Below are positions 51,314-59,106 of a DNA stretch of 64,000 bases, piece after piece. The notes below the pieces were generated by a model. That model was not told the origin of the DNA, made no database searches, and saw nothing but the letters and a program-made list of their open reading frames with translations. The stretch comes from Nocardioides immobilis. GTDB lineage: Bacteria; Actinomycetota; Actinomycetes; Propionibacteriales; Nocardioidaceae. The stretch covers positions 62,001 to 126,000 of the forward strand of contig NZ_QXGH01000018.1 in NCBI RefSeq assembly GCF_003515065.1, in the 5' to 3' direction. A program made the translations under genes and the position numbers. Positions within the stretch are counted from its first letter, which is position 1. Every line of letters begins with the position of its first letter.

Positions 51314-54300
51314 ATGCATGGTGGTGTCAAGGTCTACAACCGATCACCCGCCGCGGCGCGTGCCTATGTCGAGGCGGACCGGTCCCGGGTCGATGACTAC
51401 TACCTGGCCGAGGGCAGCGGCGTGGCCCGCCGTTTTGGCGCCGCACCCGGCACGGGCGTGATCGATCTTGGGGTGCTGGACGGCGATGGGTACGAGCAGT
51501 GGGTCGCCGGCTTCGACCCGGTGACGGGGCAGGCGCGTGATCGGCGCCGCGAGAACGGCAACCCGGTGCGGTTCGTGGAGATCACGGTCAACGGGCCGAA
51601 GACCTGGTCCCTGGCGGCCGCACTGAACCCGGAGGTCTCGGCGGCCTACGACGCCGCCCAGGACCGGGCCGCGGAGCAGGTCATCGGCTGGGTGGCCGAG
51701 CATGCCACCACCCGGGCCGGGCAGCGCAACCGTCAGGTGCAGGTCCCGGTCGAGCGGCTTGAGGCGGTGACGGTGCGGCACTACACGTCTCGCGCCGGGG
51801 ATCCGCACCGCCACCTGCACCTCCAGGTCAATGCGCGGGTGTTCGCCGTCGGACAGTGGCGAGGCCTGCACACGGTCGGGTTCCGCGACTACATCGAGGC
51901 GCTCAACGGCATCGGCCACGCCGCGGTGATGTGTGACCCGGAGTTTCGCGCCGCTCTGGCCGGCGCCGGGTTCACCCTCGACCCAGCGTCCGGCGAGATT
52001 CTCGAGCTGGCGCCCTTCGTGGGGGCGTTCAGTGAGCGGGCCGCGCAGATCGGCCGGAACATCGACCGGTACGAGGCCGAATGGCGCAGCGCGAACCCCG
52101 GACAGGAGCCCGGCCCGGCGATCCGTCGGTCGTGGGACCGGCGGGCGTGGAAGGACGCCCGCCCCGACAAGATCGCCCCCAAAGACGGCGCCGAACTGGT
52201 GGCAGCCTGGAACCAGCAGCTGACCGACCTCGGCTACCAGGACCCCCCACCACAGCCCGGGCTGCCGATCATCGTCGACGCACCGCGAGTGGGTGAGTTC
52301 GACAGGGCTGGCGCGGTGGAGACCATCGTGGTCGGTCTCGGTGCCCGGCGGTCGGCCTGGAACGCCGCCGACATCCGCGGCCACGCCGAGAAAGCGATCG
52401 CCGCGGCCGGGCTCGTCCTCGACCCAGGTGTGCGCACCGAGCTGGCCGAGGACATCACCGCCCGCGCCATCGAGGCGTGCGTGCCGCTCCTACGCCACCC
52501 CGACGTCCCCGAGCACATCCGGTCACTCACCTCACGCCACGTCCTGGAAACCGAGGCCGACATCGTGGCCCGGCTCGCGGACCGAGCCACCCTCCCCCCG
52601 ACACCAGCGGTGTTCTCCCCCGACACCGGGACAGGGCTGGATGGGCATCAGCGCACCGCAGTCGCAGCGCTCGCCGGGGACGCGGAGCTGGTGGTGGTCG
52701 AGGGTGCGGCCGGGGCGGGGAAGACCACCACGCTCGCCGCCACCCAGACCGTGCTCGGTGAGCAGGGCCGGCGGATGCTGGTAGTGACCCCGACGTTGAA
52801 GGCCGCCCAGGTCGCGGCCCGCGAGGTCGGCACCGCCGGGTCGGTGGCCTGGCTGGTCCACCAACACGGCTACCGGTGGGACACCGACGGCCGCTGGACC
52901 CGCGTCGCCGCTGACCCGGCGCCCGACGCGATGCTCGGGCGTGGTGACCTGCTGCTCGTCGACGAAGCCGGGATGCTCGACCAAGACACCGCCCGCGCTC
53001 TCCTCACCCTCGCCGACGAGATGGGCGCCCGCCTCGCCCTCGTGGGTGACCGGCACCAGCTCCCCGCCGTCGGCCGCGGTGGCGTCCTCGACCTCGGCGC
53101 CCGCTGGGTCCCACCCCAAGCACACGTCGACCTCGACGTCGCCCACCGGTTCGCCGACCCCGAGTACGCCGCAATCAGCCTCGCCCTGCGCACCGGGTCC
53201 TCCACCTACACCCTCCCACCACCAGCCCCATGCCAAGCAGATGGTGAGCCCGTTGGTCAGCCGGTTGGTGAGCCCGTTGGTGAGCGGGATGGTGAGCCGA
53301 CAGGAGAGGTGTGGGCAGCGTTGTGGCGCCGCGGCCAGGTCCAGATCTACCCCAGCGAGGCCGAACGCACCCAGGCGCTCGCCCAGCTTGCCGCCGACGC
53401 CATCGGGAGCCGAGACCGGCGCGCCCGCCAGATGTTGATGCTGGCCGACACCCGCGAACAGGCGGCCGCTCTCAACGGCGCGATCCGCGACCGGCTCGTC
53501 GCCGCCGGCCGTGTCGACGACACCCACGCGGTCGCCACCGACGCCGGGGAACGGGTCGGGGTCGGGGACCGGATCGCGACCCGGCGCAACGACCGCGACC
53601 TCGGGGTCACGAACCGCGACACCTGGACCATCACCGCCATCGGCCCCGACGGCAGCCTCGCCCTGCGGGGCCGACGCCCCACCGACCTGCGCACCGTCCC
53701 CGCGAGCTATGCGCGGGAGCATGTCGAGCTCGCCTACGCCACCACGGTGTACGGCGCCCAAGGCGAAACCACCCAAACCGGACACCTCGCGTTGGGCGAG
53801 CACACCTCAGCTGCTTCCGCCTACGTCGCGATGACCCGCGGCCGGGACGACAACATCGCCCACCTCGTCGCCGAAGACGAAGCCGACGCGCGCCACCAAT
53901 GGGAGCAGGTCTTCGCCCGCGACCGGGCCGACCTCGGCCCCGCCGCAGCCGCCCAGCGGGCTATCGAGGACATCGAGCGATACGGCACCCAGCCACCCAC
54001 CCGACCCCTCGACCAGGTGCTCGGCGACCTGTGGGCGGCATGGACCCGTCAGGCCGACCTCCACGAACAGCACCAGCGTCTGGCCGGCGAACGCGACGCC
54101 CTCGAGCACGTCGGCGCGATCCACGCCCGCTACACACCCGACCGAGAGCGTCTCCACAACGATGTGGCCGACGCCAGACGCAAGTGGCGCCAGGCACGCC
54201 AGCAGGTCGACGACCTCGACACCGCACTCAAGTCCGAAACAGCCGACCTCCAGACCCGGATCTGGACCGCCTGGCGCCAAGACCTCTCTGAGGCCCGGCA

Positions 54301-54955
54301 TGCCGCCGACGTCGTCCGCGCCGGCGCCGGACGACTCGGCCAACACCGCCGGCAGGTCCGCGAAGCCAGCGCCGACCTGACCGGGTTCGCCGAACGTTGG
54401 CGACCTGCCGTCCCCGACCTCGCCACCGACCCCACGGAGCTCGCCGACCAGGTGAGGTGGCTGCACGGGCGGCGCGGCGACGACTCGATCAGCGCCTTCA
54501 TTGCACGCACGGTCTCCGACGCCCACCCTGACGCCGACCACATCCGCGACGCCGAACGCAACGGCTACGCCGCGTACGACCGTGCCGAGCGGGCGCGCAC
54601 CCAGCTCGACGAGGCGATGTACGCCGAGCTGCGCCCGTACGGGCGGGCAGCGCACACTCGCGACGCCACCGGTCGGCTCAGTGCCGTCGCAGAAGAACTG
54701 GCGGGCGTTGAACGCGAGCTGCGCACCGTATCCACCCGCCTCAACGCCCTCAACATCGAACCAAGCCTCCGGACGCTCCCGGACGGAGACCTCGACAACG
54801 AACACCAGCGGTGGGCCGACGACCGCGGCGCCCGGCAGAAGGCCGCCACCCGGGAAGCCAACGAACACCGACAGCGCCTGGAGAAGGCACAGCGGATCGA
54901 GCCGCCTCCTCCGAGCCCGAGCACGCCCGACCACGGCCGGGGCATCGGCCGCTGA
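51314..54955 (+). CDS. MobF-family conjugative relaxase with helicase domain (TraA/TrwC-like)
   Basis: 1213 residues. N-terminal relaxase: three-His metal site in DPHRHLHLQVNARVF (about 165-170) and Tyr residues near the N-terminus (VDDYYLAEG at about 27) for DNA cleavage. A RecD-like helicase follows: Walker A GAAGAGKTT at about 464, DEAGMLDQD at about 555, VYGAQGET and the AYVAMTRGR motif at about 838. A coiled-coil-rich C-terminus (about 930-1200) completes it. It nicks and unwinds the element for transfer. A short GEPVG tandem repeat interrupts the helicase domain. ATG at 51314 chosen; TTG at 51308 possible. Confidence 0.9.
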   Translation: MHGGVKVYNRSPAAARAYVEADRSRVDDYYLAEGSGVARRFGAAPGTGVIDLGVLDGDGYEQWVAGFDPVTGQARDRRRENGNPVRFVEITVNGPKTWSLAAALNPEVSAAYDAAQDRAAEQVIGWVAEHATTRAGQRNRQVQVPVERLEAVTVRHYTSRAGDPHRHLHLQVNARVFAVGQWRGLHTVGFRDYIEALNGIGHAAVMCDPEFRAALAGAGFTLDPASGEILELAPFVGAFSERAAQIGRNIDRYEAEWRSANPGQEPGPAIRRSWDRRAWKDARPDKIAPKDGAELVAAWNQQLTDLGYQDPPPQPGLPIIVDAPRVGEFDRAGAVETIVVGLGARRSAWNAADIRGHAEKAIAAAGLVLDPGVRTELAEDITARAIEACVPLLRHPDVPEHIRSLTSRHVLETEADIVARLADRATLPPTPAVFSPDTGTGLDGHQRTAVAALAGDAELVVVEGAAGAGKTTTLAATQTVLGEQGRRMLVVTPTLKAAQVAAREVGTAGSVAWLVHQHGYRWDTDGRWTRVAADPAPDAMLGRGDLLLVDEAGMLDQDTARALLTLADEMGARLALVGDRHQLPAVGRGGVLDLGARWVPPQAHVDLDVAHRFADPEYAAISLALRTGSSTYTLPPPAPCQADGEPVGQPVGEPVGERDGEPTGEVWAALWRRGQVQIYPSEAERTQALAQLAADAIGSRDRRARQMLMLADTREQAAALNGAIRDRLVAAGRVDDTHAVATDAGERVGVGDRIATRRNDRDLGVTNRDTWTITAIGPDGSLALRGRRPTDLRTVPASYAREHVELAYATTVYGAQGETTQTGHLALGEHTSAASAYVAMTRGRDDNIAHLVAEDEADARHQWEQVFARDRADLGPAAAAQRAIEDIERYGTQPPTRPLDQVLGDLWAAWTRQADLHEQHQRLAGERDALEHVGAIHARYTPDRERLHNDVADARRKWRQARQQVDDLDTALKSETADLQTRIWTAWRQDLSEARHAADVVRAGAGRLGQHRRQVREASADLTGFAERWRPAVPDLATDPTELADQVRWLHGRRGDDSISAFIARTVSDAHPDADHIRDAERNGYAAYDRAERARTQLDEAMYAELRPYGRAAHTRDATGRLSAVAEELAGVERELRTVSTRLNALNIEPSLRTLPDGDLDNEHQRWADDRGARQKAATREANEHRQRLEKAQRIEPPPPSPSTPDHGRGIGR

Positions 54956-55170
54956 AAACTGGCCTCACTGACCAGCGCCCGCAAACGATGTCCGATCCGG
55001 GCCGCAAGTTGTTGCCTTTCAAGCCATGGACAACCGCACACCCGGCGCAGCTTGGTGGGCGCCCGTGATCGCCAGATGAGCCGTCACACCCTTTGGTCAA
55101 CAACAGGCGCTGTCCATTCGGCACCCGCGAATGCGCCTGAACGTCATACACGACCGACGAGGAGAAGCAC

Positions 55171-55365
55171 ATGAGCACCACACCGCACCACGACGACGAC
55201 AACAACCACGACCGGCACCACGCCGACGACGAGAGGGCCGCCATCGAGGAAGCCGCCGCCCAGCTCCGCGTGCCGGTCGCCACCCTGCGGTACTGGCGAA
55301 CCCACCGCAGGTTGCGGCGGACCCAACCTGGACGCCGTCCGGGCTCCGGTTCGACCGGAGTCTGA
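55171..55365 (+). CDS. Small HTH-like protein, possibly truncated
   Basis: 64 residues. AIEEAAAQLRVPVATLRYWRT matches the HTH part of the excisionase at 56040 (LHEACALLRVPEGTLRYWRH), but the expected wing (RSFKVGRHVRYWRTD) is replaced by RLRRTQPGRRPGSGSTGV. N-terminus is His/Asp-rich. GAGGAG precedes the ATG. May be a decayed duplicate of the excisionase gene. Confidence 0.5.
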   Translation: MSTTPHHDDDNNHDRHHADDERAAIEEAAAQLRVPVATLRYWRTHRRLRRTQPGRRPGSGSTGV

Positions 55366-55382
55366 CCGTGGGCTACGCGGCC

Positions 55383-55916
55383 TCAGGCGTCGAACACGCC
55401 ATGGCCTCTGCCCGCCGACGCCGCCGCGACTGCAGGCTCCCAGGCCGCCCGGATCTTCTCCGGCAGCACGAGCTCGGACCAGGCAACCACCAACAGGGCT
55501 CCATCGACCCAGCGCATGATCATGTGCTGGTCGCCCTCCACGAGCAGATTCTCGTACAGGCCCCGACGATCCGTCCGGTCCCGCAGATCCCACTCGCCCT
55601 GCTCGGTGTGGCCGACCAGGTCGGGCATCCGGACGGTGTCGAAACACCCCGGCACCTCCACCCGCCACAGCCGGTCCGGATACCAGAACGCCTTCAGCCC
55701 CGGCAGGAAGTCGACCTCCCACACCACCGTCGTCACCATCCCCAAGTCCGCGCCGGCCGCCTGCATCAGCCGCTCCGCGACATCGAGCATCGGGACCTTC
55801 CGACGCCGCTCGTACATCGACACCGCCGACTGCGTTGTCCCGCCTCGCCGAGCCAGCTCCGCCTGCGTCAGACCAGCCCCGCGCCGCGCCACCTCGATGA
55901 TCGTCGGTCGCTCCAC
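55383..55916 (-). CDS. XRE-family transcriptional regulator
   Basis: 177 residues. Cro/C1-type HTH near the start (ARRGAGLTQAELARRGGTTQ, SAVSMYERRRKVPMLDVAER, about 9-50), then a domain of unknown function with many Trp residues (VVWEVDFLPGLKAFWYPDRLW). GTG at 55916 gives a start just before the HTH. Divergent from the excisionase gene, so it may repress excision or act as an antitoxin-like regulator; no toxin partner is seen. Confidence 0.75.
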   Translation of the reverse strand: MERPTIIEVARRGAGLTQAELARRGGTTQSAVSMYERRRKVPMLDVAERLMQAAGADLGMVTTVVWEVDFLPGLKAFWYPDRLWRVEVPGCFDTVRMPDLVGHTEQGEWDLRDRTDRRGLYENLLVEGDQHMIMRWVDGALLVVAWSELVLPEKIRAAWEPAVAAASAGRGHGVFDA

Positions 55917-56039
55917 ACCACGATTATCGCCAGCCAGCGATATTTTGCCATCTGATTCGAGAGCCCTGCGCACCTACTCAACGCAGGAATTCCCTGCGCC
56001 CAACCCCCAACCATCGCGATCACCCCCAGGAGTTCACCG

Positions 56040-56270
56040 ATGACCGCCCAGCCCATCAACCCCAACCCGCGCCGCAACGCCGGTGACGAGATGCTCACCC
56101 TCCACGAGGCCTGCGCCCTCCTGCGGGTTCCCGAAGGCACCCTGCGGTACTGGCGCCACCTCGGCTGCGGACCCCGCAGCTTCAAAGTCGGCCGCCACGT
56201 CCGCTACTGGCGAACCGACCTCATCCTCTGGCTCACCGAGCAGACCAACCGTCCACAAGGCCACCGATGA
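56040..56270 (+). CDS. Excisionase-like HTH protein
   Basis: 76 residues with a complete HTH_17/MerR-type domain (MLTLHEACALLRVPEGTLRY, PRSFKVGRHVRYWRTDLILW). ATG at 56040 with CAGGAG seven bases upstream. Immediately upstream of the integrase on the same strand (66-base gap), the standard xis-int order. Probably directs excision. Confidence 0.78.
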   Translation: MTAQPINPNPRRNAGDEMLTLHEACALLRVPEGTLRYWRHLGCGPRSFKVGRHVRYWRTDLILWLTEQTNRPQGHR

Positions 56271-56335
56271 GGCCCGGTAGTCGTCGGCGGCCAGGCGCAA
56301 GATGGCAGCAGGCGACAGCAGGAAGGTGATCTGCC

Positions 56336-57544
56336 ATGGCACATGTGCAGAAGCGGCAACGCATGAACAAGGACGGGACACCGGGCGCCGTGCTGTGGTG
56401 CCTGCGCTACGTCAATCCGGAGACCGGCAGGGAACGCACCGAGACATTCCGACTCAAGCGCGACGCCGAGCGGCGACTCACGGAGATCGAGGCGAGCAAG
56501 CTGACCGGCTCGTACGTCGACCCTCGGGCGGGGAAGGTCACAGTCGGGGTCTGGGCCGAGCGGTGGCTCGATGTGCAGGTGCAACTCAAGGCGACGACGC
56601 AGGCGCGGTATCGCAGCATCCTCGACGTCCATATCATTCCGCGCTGGGGAGAGACCGAGTTGGCGAAGGTCCGGCACTCCGACGTACAGAAGTGGGTCGC
56701 GGACCTCTCGTCCGAGCTGGCGCCGGCCACGGTTCGCAAGATCCACCGAGTGCTCTCCCAAGTACTCGGCTCGGCGGTGAAGGACGGCAGGCTGGTGCGC
56801 AACGTCGCCGAGGGCATCGCACTCCCACGCGTCCGATCGAAGGAGCGCCTCTACCTCACCCACGAGCAGGTGTCCGACCTCGCCGATGCCTGCGCGGCCG
56901 TCCCGGTGAGCAAGTACGCCTCAACGACGGAGGCGGATCGAGGTGCGTACCGGCTGCTCGTCCTGTTCCTCGCCTACACCGGCTTGCGGTGGGGGGAACT
57001 CGCTGGGCTGCGCGTCGGGCGACTGGACCTGATGCGGCGTCGGGCGTCGATCGTCGAGACGTACGTCGTCGTTGATGGCCATGTCGTGCCAAGCGATCCG
57101 AAGAACCACGAGCGTCGGGAGGTTCCGATGCCACGGTTCCTCATCGACGAGCTGGCTGCCCACGTCGCCGGGAAAGCCCCCGATGCGCTCGTCTTCGGCG
57201 GCGAGAAGGCCGGTACTCCGATGAGATCGCGCACCTTCCAACGCGCAGTATTCGACGAGGCATCCGCGGCGGTCGGTCTCGACGGTCTCACTCCGCATGC
57301 GCTCCGGCACACCGCGGCCTCGCTGGCGATCGCCGCCGGAGCCGACGTCAAGGTCGTTCAGCAGATGCTCGGACACAAGTCGGCCACAATGACGCTCGAC
57401 CTCTACGGGCATCTGTTCCCCGACCGTCTCGACACGGTTGCTGACGCGATGGACGCGGCTCGCACGGTCGCGCTGAACGTGGCAGCCGAAGCTGGGACGG
57501 GACGCAGACGGGACACGGCCGCTGTTGTGCCACTCCGGCGGTGA
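56336..57544 (+). CDS. Tyrosine recombinase / phage-type integrase
   Basis: 402 residues. N-terminal AP2-like arm-binding region (LRYVNPETGRERTETFRLKR), SAM-like core-binding domain (VGVWAERWLDVQVQLKATTQ), then the catalytic domain with Arg in YTGLRWGEL (about 220), HALRHTAASLA (about 321) and the nucleophile Tyr in TMTLDLYGHLF (about 360): complete R-H-R-Y set. Ends next to tRNA-Asp, its presumed target. Followed by a hairpin terminator. Confidence 0.93.
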   Translation: MAHVQKRQRMNKDGTPGAVLWCLRYVNPETGRERTETFRLKRDAERRLTEIEASKLTGSYVDPRAGKVTVGVWAERWLDVQVQLKATTQARYRSILDVHIIPRWGETELAKVRHSDVQKWVADLSSELAPATVRKIHRVLSQVLGSAVKDGRLVRNVAEGIALPRVRSKERLYLTHEQVSDLADACAAVPVSKYASTTEADRGAYRLLVLFLAYTGLRWGELAGLRVGRLDLMRRRASIVETYVVVDGHVVPSDPKNHERREVPMPRFLIDELAAHVAGKAPDALVFGGEKAGTPMRSRTFQRAVFDEASAAVGLDGLTPHALRHTAASLAIAAGADVKVVQQMLGHKSATMTLDLYGHLFPDRLDTVADAMDAARTVALNVAAEAGTGRRRDTAAVVPLRR

Positions 57545-57552
57545 AAGCAAAA

Positions 57553-57587
57553 GGCCCCTGGCTCTGCGTTTCCGCAGGCCAGAGGCC
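57553..57587 (+). terminator. Integrase terminator
   Basis: GGCC-C-CTGGC-T-CTGCG pairs with CGCAG-GCCAG-A-GGCC around a TTTC loop (one mismatch, one bulge). Starts nine bases after the integrase stop. Confidence 0.6.
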
Positions 57588-57599
57588 GTTCACTACTGG

Positions 57600-57673
57600 C
57601 GACCCCGACGGGACTCGAACCCGCGGCCTCCGCCGTGACAGGGCGGCGCGCTAACCAACTGCGCTACGGGGCC
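57600..57673 (-). tRNA. tRNA-Asp (GTC)
   Basis: On the minus strand the 74 bases fold as a cloverleaf: acceptor GGCCCCG with CGGGGTC, anticodon stem CCGCC/GGCGG with loop CTGTCAC (anticodon GTC), T-arm GCGGG-TTCGAGTC-CCGTC (stem-loop), discriminator G. The CCA end is not encoded. Its 3' end faces the integrase, so it is the probable attachment site. Confidence 0.95.
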
Positions 57674-57760
57674 TTGTGAAGCGGTGGAACTCTAACCCAT
57701 GGCGTCCGGCCGATCCCAATCGAGGGGCCCGGTCGAGGTGGCGCTCGATAGTCTCCCGGC

Positions 57761-59029
57761 ATGGGTGCGAGTGCGGGTGGGTCGGCAGACCTTCCTGAGC
57801 CCGTCGTGATCGAGCTGCGCCGCACTGCCGCCGAGCTGTTGGGGGACGTGTCGTCGTACGCCGATGACATGCTCGACTACATCCTCGAACGTATCCCGGA
57901 GGCCGCTGCCGATGACGATCTCCGCGGGCTGACGCTCGGGTCGTGCTCGTCGAACCTCGAGGCCGCGCTGTCGATGGTCCGGCACGGTATCGACGCGAGC
58001 GCCGCGACGGCGCCGGTCACGGCCCTCGAGCACGCACGGGCCATGGCGGCCCGCGGCTACAGCGTCGACGTGATGCTGCGCTTCTACCGGATCGGTCACG
58101 CCTACTTCACCGCCCGCATCCTCGCCGGGATCACCGACGTGGTGCCCGACCCGGCCCTCGCCCTCGCCGTGGTGACCGACCTGCAGCGCTTCGCCTTCGC
58201 TTACGCCGACCGCATCTCCAGCGAGGTCGCCGCCGAGTACGTCGCCGAGCTCGACCGCATCCAGAACCGGGTCCGCGCGGCCCGGACCGATGCGGTCCGC
58301 GGGTTGATCGCCGGGGACAAGATCGACCTCGGGCGAGCCGAGCGCACGTTGTCGCACCGGCTGACCGGGTGGCAGACCGCGTTCGTCTGCTGGACCGATG
58401 GCGACGACGCCGACCTCGCACGGGTCGGCGCGGCGGTCGGTGCGCACTTCGGTTCGCCTCCTCCCCTGCTCGTCCCGGACGGCGCCCACGCGCTGTGGGG
58501 CTGGGTCTCCACCACGCGAGCGCCCGAGGTGGCGCCTGAGGACCTCGCGCCCTTGGCCGAGCAGGTCCCTACCAACGTCCGGATCTCTCTCGGCACGCCG
58601 GCGCAGGGCCCCGGCGGCTTCCGCGACTCCCACGCCCAGGCGCAGCGCGGCCGTCGGATCATCGAGCTCTCCGGCCGGGCAGCTCCGGTGACGTCGTACG
58701 CCGAGGTTGCGCTCGTGGACACGATGAGCGGCGACCTGGACCTGGCCCGCGCGTTCGTCGCGACGGAGCTCGGTGCCCTGGCAGTCAAGGGACGCCGGGA
58801 GGACGAGGAACGACGGGCACTGCTGGCGGTGCTCGCCGCACAGGGAGGGCTGGCCGCCGCAGCCGAGGCCCTGGGGGTGCACCGCAACACCGTGCTGCAG
58901 CGCATGCGCCGGGCAGAGGAACGGCGGGGACGCCCCGCCACGGAGCGGGTCGTCGAGCTTCACGCCGCGCTGCGGCTGGCCCAGGTGCTCGGTCCGGCGG
59001 TGCTCACCACGGAGCCCGGCGCTACCTGA
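57761..59029 (+). CDS. PucR/CdaR-type transcriptional regulator
   Basis: 422 residues. N-terminal helical sensor region (ELRRTAAELLGDVSSYADDM), a GGDEF-like central part, and the C-terminal HTH_30 domain of the PucR family (GGLAAAAEALGVHRNTVLQRMRR, about 380-402, here given in part: AAEALGVHRNTVLQRMRRAE). ATG at 57761. It precedes the desaturase fusion by 77 bases on the same strand and probably controls it. Confidence 0.85.
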   Translation: MGASAGGSADLPEPVVIELRRTAAELLGDVSSYADDMLDYILERIPEAAADDDLRGLTLGSCSSNLEAALSMVRHGIDASAATAPVTALEHARAMAARGYSVDVMLRFYRIGHAYFTARILAGITDVVPDPALALAVVTDLQRFAFAYADRISSEVAAEYVAELDRIQNRVRAARTDAVRGLIAGDKIDLGRAERTLSHRLTGWQTAFVCWTDGDDADLARVGAAVGAHFGSPPPLLVPDGAHALWGWVSTTRAPEVAPEDLAPLAEQVPTNVRISLGTPAQGPGGFRDSHAQAQRGRRIIELSGRAAPVTSYAEVALVDTMSGDLDLARAFVATELGALAVKGRREDEERRALLAVLAAQGGLAAAAEALGVHRNTVLQRMRRAEERRGRPATERVVELHAALRLAQVLGPAVLTTEPGAT

Positions 59030-59106
59030 CCGGCATGTGCTGCGCGCACACGCGCGTGGGCTCGGACCCCCTAGCACCGGTGGCTCGCGGTTCATAGGTT
59101 GCGGGC

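Larger units (their letters stand above)
49855..57600. mobile_element. Integrative mobilisable element at tRNA-Asp (left end not defined)
   Basis: Contents in order: small HTH protein, two Zn-finger-like small proteins, MobF relaxase/helicase, HTH protein, XRE regulator, excisionase-like HTH, tyrosine integrase. The integrase ends 56 bases from the 3' end of tRNA-Asp, the normal layout for tRNA-targeting elements. No coupling protein, type IV secretion or FtsK-like translocase is present, so it would depend on a helper for transfer. The right attachment site should lie in the tRNA 3' half. The left end may lie between about 49.3 and 49.8 kb. Confidence 0.65.

Noticed and set aside
55383..55916. 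XRE protein as antitoxin of a toxin-antitoxin pair
   Set aside because: No adjacent small toxin-like gene; its neighbours are excisionase-like HTH genes.
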